Both the position numbers and the translations under genes were made by a program. From Archangium sp. (GTDB lineage Bacteria; Myxococcota; Myxococcia; Myxococcales; Myxococcaceae): a stretch of DNA of 51,258 nt. The notes under the pieces are model-generated. The model did not search any database, was not told the origin of the DNA, and worked only from the letters and a program-made list of their open reading frames with translations. The number at the start of each line of letters is the position of its first letter. Position 1 is the first letter of the stretch. Where the stretch lies: NCBI GenBank assembly GCA_030681645.1, contig JAUXRX010000061.1:1-51258 (forward strand), written 5' to 3'. This document shows positions 44,542 through 51,258 of the stretch, piece after piece.

Positions 44542-47500
44542 CAGAAGCTCTCCACGGTGATGAGCACGCCGGCTGCGCCGTCGCCACCCTTGAAGCCCGG
44601 GCCGGCGGGAGAAGCGCCGCCCGCCCCGCCGGGGCCGACGCCGATCACCGGAGGCGTGGGGAAGGTGTTGCGCCCCTGGTACCCCTGCGCCGCGATGCCC
44701 TCGCCGGCGATGCCGAAGATGCTGCCGCCGCACCCTCCGCCGCCGCCGCTGCCTGCGCCGCCGTTGCCGCCGCGGCCGCCCGGGCCCCCCTGCCCCGCGC
44801 ACCACGCCACCGAGGTGTTGGGCCCGCCGCGGCCGCCCTGACCGCCCAGGCCGCCGTAGCCGCCCGCGCCGCCGCTGCCGCCGAAGCCGCCGAAGCCGAA
44901 GTCGACCAGGTTGCCGTCGATGGCCGGCGAGACGCCCACCACGAAGATGCCGAACGACGCGCCGCCGCCCGCAGCCGCGAGCCCGGCCGAGCCGCCGCAC
45001 CCGCCTGCGCCGCCGCCCCCGCCGGTGCCGCCGAGATCGCCCACGCGCCGCCCGATGGTGCAGGTGTTGGGGTTGGCGTTGCGCACGCAGCCGCCGCCTC
45101 CGCCGCCGCCGCCGCCGCGCCCGGGTGCGCCGTCGTTGCCCTGCGTGGCGAGCGCGGTGACCCAGTCGCCGTTCGAGATCGAGCCGCGCGAGACCGCGCA
45201 GCCCAGGCCCATGCCCAGCGCCGTGCCGTCGGTGCCGTTCTGCGCGGCGCCCCCGGCCAGTCCGTTGCCGGGCACGGTGCAGTCGTACTTGCAGAACGCG
45301 GTCTGGGAAGGATCGGAGTGTTGGTAGGTGGCGTTCGAGCCACCCGCGCCGTTGAGCCCGCCGCCGTTGTACGCCTGCGGATCGAGGTTGAGATCGGTGC
45401 CCGCGCCCGGTTGCCCTTGCGCGCCGCAGACAGGGTTGACGCCCGCCGCGCCGCCCACCTGCGTCTCGCCGTTGCAGTTGGGTGAGTTGCACTCGCGCGC
45501 CGGCACGCCGTTCTGCCCCGCGCCGCCGTTCACGCCGGCAGGACCGGGGAGCGCGGGCGTTCCGTCGCCGCCGCGCCCGCCGACCACGTGGTTGTTCTGG
45601 ATCACCAGGCCCGCCGAGTCGCGCACGTAGATGGCGAAGCTGTTCTTCGCCGGCACGCCGGGCAGCGGCCGCGTGTTCACGTCGTACCCCCGAATGGTGA
45701 AGCCCGACAGCACGGTGCGCTGCGAGAGGCCCTCGGCGTTGACGGTGCCGCGCGGCTGCACGCCGCCGGGCTCGCTCGCCTCGATGAACGTGGGGAAGAG
45801 GATGATGTCGCGCCGCGCGAAGTCAGCGGAATACCCGCCGTAGAGCTGCACGCCGTTGGTGAGCACCACCTGCTCGGCGTACGTGCCCTGCGCCACCAGG
45901 ATCGAGGTGTGCTGCGCGGGGCGGAACGCGGTGAGCGCCTCGGCGATGGTGCGGAACGGCGCCAGGCGCGTGCCCAGGCTGCTGGGCGACTGCGCCCACA
46001 CGAAGAGCGAGCGCGCGGCGATGCCGTCGACCTGGTCGCAGTCGCGATCGACGTAGGGAAGACCGGCGACGGGGTAGGTGGCGAAGCGCTCGGGCTCGTC
46101 GGCGACCGAGGGGTTCGACGCGCACTCACAGCCGTTGGTCTCGTCGGTGTCGGCGTTGACGAACTGGTAGGTCATGCCGCAGGTGCCTGCGCTGCACACC
46201 GCGCCCAGCCCGAAGGACGAGACGCAGTCGTTGGCGGTGGTGCAGGTGCGCGTGCAGAAGCCGCTGGTGCACTGCTCGCCGCCGCGGCACTGCGCCACGG
46301 TGGTGCAGGCCCTCACGCACTGCCGGTAGGTGGGGTGGCAGCTGGCGCCCCCGCTGCACTCCGAATCGAGCCGGCACACCCCGCCGCCGCCCACGCGCTC
46401 GGTGGTGCAGCTGGCGATCACGCACCGGGGCGGGCCGATCACGGTGCACCCGCCGATGGCGTGCTGAATGGTGGGGCTCCACTTCGCCGGGCAGTTGTTG
46501 TTGCAGGTGCCGCAGTGGGCGTCGGTGTCGTAGGTGCCGCTGCCGCGGGTGTTGATGAAGCCGTCGTCGACCACCGTGTCGCAGTCGTTGTCGCGCCCGT
46601 CGCAGAACTCGAGCGAGGTCATCGAGGTGTCGCACAGGCCGTAGGTGCCCTGGGCGTTGCAGGTCTGGTTGCCGATGCAGGTCGCCGCGCCCGCGGTGAC
46701 GAAGCACGACCGCGAGAAGCCCACGTGGTCCGTGTTGCACTGGCAGCTGTTGCCGTCGGGCACGCACAGCTTCTTGCCGTTCTTGTTCTGGCAGGTGTTG
46801 CCGGCTGGGCAGCAGCCCTGCTCGCCGACGCGGCCGGTGCAGCCTTCCATCACCGAGGTGACGTCGCAGGCCTGCGCGCAGAACGTGTCGGGGTCGGTGC
46901 CGACCGAGACGCACTCGTCGCCCGGCACGCGGCAGTCACCGCTGGTGGTGCACGGGCGGCACTGAGAGGTGACCGCCTTCTCGCAGACCTGCGGCGTGCC
47001 CGGCGGAGACAGGTACGAGCCCTTCGCGCAGATGCGGGGCACGCACTCGCGCTGCCCCAGGCGCAGCTCGCACGTCGCCGCGCCGTCGATCACCACCCCG
47101 CCGTCCTCCGCGAGGTTCTGCAGCACCTTGAAGCAGTCGGTGGCGCAGGTGCCGCAGGCGCGCGCGCTCACGTAGTTGCCCATCGAGTCGACCAGCCCGT
47201 CGTCGACCTGCCCGTTGCAGTCGTCGTCGGCGCCGTTGCAGAGCTCGGCCTTCGGATCGGGCGCCGAGCAGGAGAACGCGTAGCCCGCGTCGGGCGTGCC
47301 GCGGCAGCTCCACAGCCCGGTGCAGGTCAGGCCCTTGCGGCAGGTGGGGTAGCTGGGCAGCCCGGAGGTGCTCAGATCGGGATCGGTCTGGTCGGTGAGC
47401 CCGTCGCAGTCGTTGTCGACGCCGTCGCACACCTCGGCCGCCGCCTCGAGCGCGTCACAGCCGTTCCAGGTGCCGTTGGGCTGGCAGGTCTCCACGCCGA

Positions 47501-48128
47501 AGCAGGTGGCGCGCATGTTGGTGCGGCGGCAGGCGCGGGTGAGCCCGGCCGACACCGCGCTGCACTCGCAGCTGTTGCTCTGGGGAATGCACTGGCGCTG
47601 CGCGCCCCCGTCGGACGTCACCGAGCGGCACACGCTGCCCAGCGGACACTGGCCGGTGAGCGCGCAGTCGGTGGTGCAGAAGCTGTCAGCGCCGATGCGG
47701 GTGCAGCGATCGCCGATGGCGTTGCAGTCGCTGTCTTTCTCGCACGCGAGGCACTGCACGCGAATGGGCGGCGCGCAGAGGAAGCCCTGGCCCGAAGGCG
47801 CCTGCTTGCAGTCCCACCCCTTGTCGCAGCCCACGCCGCCGTCGACCGCGCACACCGCGCTGCAGACCTGGCCGTTGCCGGGGCCGCGGGGCAGGCAGGG
47901 GCCGAAGAGGCACTCGCCGTCGGCCGTGCACGGCCAGCCGAGCTCGCCAGGGAGCCCGGCGTCGATCACCTCGAAGCACTTGCCGTTCACGCACTCGAAG
48001 CCGGGGCGGCAGTCCGCCTTGAGCTTGCACTCACAGGTGCCGTCGAGGAGGCAGTCGGGCTCGCGGGTTGGGTTGAAACAGGCTGAGAGCGCGAGGAGCG
48101 CGACCAGTGCCCACTTGGGGGTTGCCAT
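44541..48128 (-). CDS. Giant lipoprotein with MopE-type motifs, beta-helix and Gly-rich domain (first of tandem pair)
   Basis: 1,195 residues from ATG 48128; an 11-residue longer frame would precede the signal peptide. C17 in LLALSAC is the lipidated cysteine. Cys-rich 'DSDC' modules and MopE-like motifs VCDGVDNDCDGLTDQ, LCNGADDDCNGQVDDG and FCDGRDNDCDTVVDDG, with C.TCATDC or CGTCNNNC following, fill ~20-700. Residues ~720-850 form a beta-helix-like segment (LGTRLAPFRTIAEAL, QGTYAEQVVLTNGVQLYGGYSADF), then a Gly/Ala-rich domain continues to the end (GVLITVESF). Domain order is identical to the downstream gene, so the pair arose by tandem duplication; the Cys-rich modules differ in number and detail. 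It lies divergent from the UspA gene. Confidence 0.85.
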   Translation of the reverse strand: MATPKWALVALLALSACFNPTREPDCLLDGTCECKLKADCRPGFECVNGKCFEVIDAGLPGELGWPCTADGECLFGPCLPRGPGNGQVCSAVCAVDGGVGCDKGWDCKQAPSGQGFLCAPPIRVQCLACEKDSDCNAIGDRCTRIGADSFCTTDCALTGQCPLGSVCRSVTSDGGAQRQCIPQSNSCECSAVSAGLTRACRRTNMRATCFGVETCQPNGTWNGCDALEAAAEVCDGVDNDCDGLTDQTDPDLSTSGLPSYPTCRKGLTCTGLWSCRGTPDAGYAFSCSAPDPKAELCNGADDDCNGQVDDGLVDSMGNYVSARACGTCATDCFKVLQNLAEDGGVVIDGAATCELRLGQRECVPRICAKGSYLSPPGTPQVCEKAVTSQCRPCTTSGDCRVPGDECVSVGTDPDTFCAQACDVTSVMEGCTGRVGEQGCCPAGNTCQNKNGKKLCVPDGNSCQCNTDHVGFSRSCFVTAGAATCIGNQTCNAQGTYGLCDTSMTSLEFCDGRDNDCDTVVDDGFINTRGSGTYDTDAHCGTCNNNCPAKWSPTIQHAIGGCTVIGPPRCVIASCTTERVGGGGVCRLDSECSGGASCHPTYRQCVRACTTVAQCRGGEQCTSGFCTRTCTTANDCVSSFGLGAVCSAGTCGMTYQFVNADTDETNGCECASNPSVADEPERFATYPVAGLPYVDRDCDQVDGIAARSLFVWAQSPSSLGTRLAPFRTIAEALTAFRPAQHTSILVAQGTYAEQVVLTNGVQLYGGYSADFARRDIILFPTFIEASEPGGVQPRGTVNAEGLSQRTVLSGFTIRGYDVNTRPLPGVPAKNSFAIYVRDSAGLVIQNNHVVGGRGGDGTPALPGPAGVNGGAGQNGVPARECNSPNCNGETQVGGAAGVNPVCGAQGQPGAGTDLNLDPQAYNGGGLNGAGGSNATYQHSDPSQTAFCKYDCTVPGNGLAGGAAQNGTDGTALGMGLGCAVSRGSISNGDWVTALATQGNDGAPGRGGGGGGGGGCVRNANPNTCTIGRRVGDLGGTGGGGGAGGCGGSAGLAAAGGGASFGIFVVGVSPAIDGNLVDFGFGGFGGSGGAGGYGGLGGQGGRGGPNTSVAWCAGQGGPGGRGGNGGAGSGGGGGCGGSIFGIAGEGIAAQGYQGRNTFPTPPVIGVGPGGAGGASPAGPGFKGGDGAAGVLITVESF

Positions 48129-48224
48129 GACAGAGGTGCTTCCTTTAGCGACGTCGGCCAACGCCGCGATGGTGGGGGACCATACACACCACCCCCTCCC
48201 GCTTGTAGTGCTACGAATCGCGCC

Positions 48225-49091
48225 ATGCCTTCACGAAATCCGCTCTCCAGCGTGGTCGTGCCGACTGACTTCTCCGAAGGGTCGCAGCAGGCGCTCACCC
48301 GGGCGCTCCGGCTTCCGCTGGGGCCGAAATCGAAGGTGACCCTGCTGCACGTGGTGCCGGACGACATCCCCGGGACCCTGAGGAAGCAAGCGATCCTCGA
48401 GGCGGAGCGCAACCTGGAGAAGGCCCTCAAGCAGGTGCACCAGCTGGCGATCGATCGGGGGCTGCTCCCCCGCCAGTTCGTCGCGGACGTGGTGGAAGGC
48501 GACAGCGAGGCGCAGATCCTCAAGCGCGCGCACACGGTGGAGGCCGACGTGATCTGCATGGGCCGCCACGGCCGCACCTCGTTGGTGGAGCTGCGCATCG
48601 GCTCGACGGCCCGCAAGGTAGTCAAGCGCGGCGACGTGCCCGTCTTGCTGGTGCGGGCCCCGGCGACGCGCACGTACCAGAGCGCGTTGATCGCGGTCGA
48701 CCTCACCCTGGCCTCGGCGAAGGTGATCAAGACCGCGCGCCCCTACGTGGAGGACGCGTCCGACGTCGAGGTGCTGCACGCGTCGTCGGTGCCCTTCGAG
48801 GACTACGTGGTGGTCTCCGGTGATCGGGCGGAAGAGTTCCGCGACGAGGCGCTCAAGGGCGCGACGAAGGACCTCAAGGCGCTGGTGGCGAAGTCGGGTC
48901 TCAAGGCCGAGACCCGCGTGCTCGGCGGTGACGCGCGGCTGTTGATCATCGAAGAGGCGAAGGTGCGGAAGGCCGAGCTGATCATCGTGGGCACGCATGG
49001 GCGCAAGGGCGTGCGGAAGCTGATCCTCGGCAGCGTCGCGGAGTGGATCATGACGCACGCGACGTGCGACGTGCTGGTCACGCGCGGCTGA
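48225..49091 (+). CDS. Tandem universal stress protein (UspA x2)
   Basis: 288 residues with two Usp domains (about 1-145 and 150-288). Each ends with the ATP-binding signature: MGRHGRTSLVELRIGST in the first and GTHGRKGVRKLILGS in the second, matching G-2x-G-9x-G-S/T; the N-terminal VVVPTDFSEGS and ALIAVDLTLAS carry the strand-1 aspartates. These cytosolic proteins bind ATP and support stress survival, often under respiratory or redox control. It is divergent from the MopE-like pair with 96 bp between; a palindromic repeat lies 13 bp after its stop. Confidence 0.92.
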   Translation: MPSRNPLSSVVVPTDFSEGSQQALTRALRLPLGPKSKVTLLHVVPDDIPGTLRKQAILEAERNLEKALKQVHQLAIDRGLLPRQFVADVVEGDSEAQILKRAHTVEADVICMGRHGRTSLVELRIGSTARKVVKRGDVPVLLVRAPATRTYQSALIAVDLTLASAKVIKTARPYVEDASDVEVLHASSVPFEDYVVVSGDRAEEFRDEALKGATKDLKALVAKSGLKAETRVLGGDARLLIIEEAKVRKAELIIVGTHGRKGVRKLILGSVAEWIMTHATCDVLVTRG

Positions 49092-49104
49092 GCCGCTGCC
49101 CTGA

Positions 49105-49209
49105 TACCTCTCCCTGCGAAGCGGGGAGAGCTCGGCCGCAGGCCGGGTGAGGGGCGCTTCAGGCGATCGGCCCCTCACCCCAGCCCTCTCCCCGCTGCGC
49201 AGGGAGAGG
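49105..49209. repeat. REP/MITE-like palindrome, family 1 copy B
   Basis: Arms CCTCTCCCTGCGAAGCGGGG (49105 onward) and the inverse ending at 49209 match copy A at 27273 in order and spacing, including the inner GGGTGAGGGGC/GCCCCTCACCC arms, but lack the 9-nt duplication. It sits between convergent genes (UspA and methyltransferase), a common location for such elements, and could terminate both. Confidence 0.85.
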
Positions 49210-49219
49210 GAGACAGGTA

Positions 49220-50140
49220 CTAGCCGTGCTGGCGCAGCGACTTCCGCGGCCTGAGCACGTCGCGTGCCCGTTGACGCAGCGCCTCGCCGGCGATGGGCTC
49301 GAGCGGCACACCCGGCTTCGCGAACACGTAGAGATCGAAGAAGCCAGCCAGGTTGTACTGCTCGGTCGCCGAATACAGCGCCGCCTCGACCGCCGCGCAC
49401 CGCACCAGCCCCGCGCCCTCGAACACCTCACGCCAGCGCCGGAACGACGCGATGGTGAGGTGCCCCTCGATGGGGTTTCCGCGCTCGTCGACCGCGAGGT
49501 CCGCGAGCGGCACAGGCCCGTCGTAGTCAGGCCCCAGTGCGACGTAGGCAGCGTTGGCCGTGGCGTCGCGCATCTTCCCGTCGAACCACCCCGAGGGCAG
49601 CGGAGGCCGCGGGCCGAACGACGGAATGCTCGCCACCACGTACCCCCGGCTCACGCGCGCCAACTCGGACACCGCGTGCGCCGACAGCTCGGGCGGCAGG
49701 TGCTCGAGGGTCTCGAAGCAGGTCACCAGGGAGAACTCGCCGTCAGCCCACGGCAGGCGCTGGCTCAGATCGGCCCAGCGCAGGTGCCCGCGCGCACCGC
49801 GCGCCGCGGTGTTGATCGCGTATTCGCTGAAGTCGCACCCGGTGGCGGCGACGCCCAGCTCACCGAGCGCCTCGACCACGAAACCCCGCGCACACCCGAC
49901 GTCGAGCACCGTGGTGAGGGGAAAGTGGTTCGCCAGCAACGTCACCAGCGCGTCGGCGTGGGAGGACTGCCGCTCGTACCGGCCGTAGCCGCTCCCCTTC
50001 TGCGCCTCGGCCGAGTTGTAGTACCGGCCGCCGTAGAAACCGCCGTCGCTCGAGCCCGGCGTGAGCGACTGGTCGATCAGCGACGCGGCCTTCTCGAGCA
50101 CGCGCTTGCCGCCCGGCAGGGACCTGAGGAGACCCAGCAA
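49220..50140 (-). CDS. SAM-dependent methyltransferase (class I)
   Basis: 306 residues. Motif I is VLDVGCARGFVVEAL, the post-I acidic residue follows in GCDFSEYAI, and LVTCFETLEHLPP is motif IV; these are typical of small-molecule or polysaccharide methyltransferases. An N-terminal YYNSAEAQKGSGYGRYER segment precedes the core. The C-terminal FRRWREVFEGAGLVR and the Pro-rich SFGPRPPLPSGWFDGK loop are like those in sugar or peptide-modifying enzymes, but the substrate cannot be assigned. Convergent with UspA. A hairpin follows its upstream neighbour. Confidence 0.8.
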   Translation of the reverse strand: MLGLLRSLPGGKRVLEKAASLIDQSLTPGSSDGGFYGGRYYNSAEAQKGSGYGRYERQSSHADALVTLLANHFPLTTVLDVGCARGFVVEALGELGVAATGCDFSEYAINTAARGARGHLRWADLSQRLPWADGEFSLVTCFETLEHLPPELSAHAVSELARVSRGYVVASIPSFGPRPPLPSGWFDGKMRDATANAAYVALGPDYDGPVPLADLAVDERGNPIEGHLTIASFRRWREVFEGAGLVRCAAVEAALYSATEQYNLAGFFDLYVFAKPGVPLEPIAGEALRQRARDVLRPRKSLRQHG

Positions 50141-50183
50141 TCTGGCGCTGCGTGAAGCGATGGTGGGCTCGCCCTCTCCCCGA

Positions 50184-50207
50184 CCCTCTCCCCTCCGGGG
50201 GAGAGGG
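50184..50207. terminator. Perfect 10-bp hairpin, REP-like
   Basis: CCCTCTCCCC (50184-50193) pairs with GGGGAGAGGG (50198-50207) around a TCCG loop. It lies 17 bp past the stop of the VWA-type protein gene (50224) and 44 bp before the start of the next minus-strand gene. No T tract follows on the minus strand, so intrinsic termination is unproven; the words match the arms of repeat family 1. Confidence 0.5.
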
Positions 50208-50223
50208 AGTCAGTGAGTCAGGT

Positions 50224-51258
50224 CTACTTCAGGAACGCGGTGACGGCATCGGCCTTCGTCTCACCGGCCGTCGGCTCGATGATGATGCTCTTGTCCTTGC
50301 CCACCACGATCACCAGGCGATCCGAGAGGGCGAGCGCGGCCTTCAGGTCGGGCCGGGCCTTGAGCAGGGCGAAGTACGCGTCAGACAGGTACTTCACCTT
50401 GATCGACTTCGCCGTGCCCGACTGCGCCTCGGTGTCGATCCACCCGCCGTTCTTGTAGACGAACGTCCTCCCCGACGCGCTGCGCACGGGGTCCTGCACG
50501 CGCTCGCCTTCGGTCTGCTCCTTCATCTTGCGGACCGCCTGCGACATCGCGATGCCGTCCTTACCGTCGGCCTTCTTCATCGCCTCTTCCTTCGCCGGCT
50601 TGCCCGGGCCGCCGAACGCGCTGTCGAAGTCATCGCTGTCCCCCGCCGCGATGGGAGCAGGAGACGACGCGGTGGGCGGGGAGAGCGCGCGGCCACCACC
50701 GCCGAGCGTGCCGAAGTTGCTGAAGCCGCTGGCCGAGCCCTTGGGCGCCGCCTTCTCTTCGGCCCCACGACGGAACGCCCACGGATCCTGCCGGGGAGGA
50801 GGCGGCGGGCGGTTCTGCGCCACCGGCATCGGGGTGTCTTCGACCACGAGGTACGAGGTGTACGGCGTGACGATCCCGTACTTCTTGCCCAGGGCGACGA
50901 TCTCCTCCTTCAGCTCCGGCTTCTCGCCGCGCAGGCGGATCTCCTCGAGCAGGTACCCCACCTTGCGGATCGCCCAGAGGCGGGGAACGAAGTCGAACTG
51001 CTTGCTCTCCTTCGTGGCGTCGCCGCGGTACTCGAACACCTGCTTCTTGCCGTTGAAGGAGCCGGTGAGCAGCACCGTGCCGTCCTTCGGGGTGCGGTAG
51101 CGGCCCATCACCACCAACTGCGCGCCCTTGAAGAGATCGCCCAGGCGCTTCGGGTACACGTCGTACGCACCGAAGGCCGACAGATCGAGCGCGAGGTCGG
51201 ACAGCACGGGGTTGGCCACCTTGTCGTAGAAGCCGCCGATCTTGAGCTCGAAGTCGCG
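50224..51258 (-). CDS. C-terminal part of a VWA-type surface protein (5' end outside window)
   Basis: The frame is open to the window edge and continues upstream as RDFELKIGGFYDKVANP; its real start lies beyond the window. Residues visible: a segment like the region after a von Willebrand A domain in VIT/VWA proteins (FYDKVANPVLSDLALDL, FKGAQLVVMGRY, YLLEEIRLRGEKPELKEEIVALGKKYGI), then a Pro/Gly-rich linker, then a small C-terminal domain (KSIKVKYLSDAYFALLKARPDL, RLVIVVGKDKSIIIEP). VIT/VWA proteins are usually exported adhesins or sortase-type targets. The VWA metal site itself is outside the window. Confidence 0.75.
   Translation of the reverse strand, partial: RDFELKIGGFYDKVANPVLSDLALDLSAFGAYDVYPKRLGDLFKGAQLVVMGRYRTPKDGTVLLTGSFNGKKQVFEYRGDATKESKQFDFVPRLWAIRKVGYLLEEIRLRGEKPELKEEIVALGKKYGIVTPYTSYLVVEDTPMPVAQNRPPPPPRQDPWAFRRGAEEKAAPKGSASGFSNFGTLGGGGRALSPPTASSPAPIAAGDSDDFDSAFGGPGKPAKEEAMKKADGKDGIAMSQAVRKMKEQTEGERVQDPVRSASGRTFVYKNGGWIDTEAQSGTAKSIKVKYLSDAYFALLKARPDLKAALALSDRLVIVVGKDKSIIIEPTAGETKADAVTAFLK

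Noticed and set aside
45588..48086. 832-residue plus-strand frame opposite the MopE-like genes
   Set aside because: Ala/Val/Gly/Arg-rich antisense shadow of a Cys-rich gene; the minus-strand frame has the signal peptide and motifs.

Overview
The window is high-GC chromosomal DNA, most likely from a member of the Myxococcota (myxobacteria). Four things point there: a MYXO-CTERM-like sorting tail (GCSCGGGG, a hydrophobic stretch, then Arg-rich) on a CehA/McbA-type metallohydrolase; MopE-type 'DNDCDG.VDE' motifs in giant Cys/Gly-rich lipoproteins; a receiver–Ser/Thr-kinase fusion; and a large load of lipoproteins with Asp/Ala/Gly linkers. No rRNA, complete tRNA, CRISPR array, integrase or transposase gene was seen.

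Region by region. (1) 1-5.5 kb is accessory. It holds the 3' part of an RHS/YD-repeat gene that has lost its 5' end, a small two-TM protein gene fused into it out of frame, and an excisionase-like HTH gene. Two copies of the 3' half of a tRNA-Met(CAT) gene, sharing an exact 30-bp core 1,967 bp apart, bound a cassette with a receiver–kinase fusion and a DUF1835-like protein. (2) 5.5-14.6 kb: a lipoprotein, an endonuclease/exonuclease/phosphatase-family enzyme, a giant alpha-2-macroglobulin (A2M) and a membrane protein. (3) 14.6-23.3 kb: a LysR remnant, then a redox and membrane cluster: di-haem cytochrome c lipoprotein, small periplasmic protein, glutaredoxin–CcdA-like fusion, DUF1624-type membrane protein, ArsP/YraQ-type permease with a small CxxC thioredoxin, a methyltransferase and an HXXEE-like membrane protein. 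(4) 23.7-28.8 kb: M28 peptidase, secreted protein, ECF sigma factor, FecR-like regulator and kelch lipoprotein. (5) 28.9-38.8 kb: lipoprotein, second giant A2M, CehA-type hydrolase, polyester/feruloyl-esterase-like lipoprotein and a beta-rich lipoprotein. (6) 38.9-48.1 kb: two lipoproteins, a roughly 500-bp low-complexity block between convergent genes, and two tandem, translationally coupled MopE/beta-helix/Gly-rich lipoproteins. (7) 48.2 kb to the end: UspA tandem protein, methyltransferase and the C-terminal part of a VWA-type protein.

Much of the content acts at or outside the cell envelope: two CxEQ-containing A2M protease-trap proteins, peptidase and esterase lipoproteins, and cell-surface repeat proteins. 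Two families of short palindromic interspersed repeats occur, and in two places they sit at the start of a lipoprotein reading frame. The strongest leads are the half-tRNA-bounded cassette, the G-quadruplex/inverted-repeat block at 40.6-41.1 kb, the tandem MopE-like giants and the paired secreted A2Ms.
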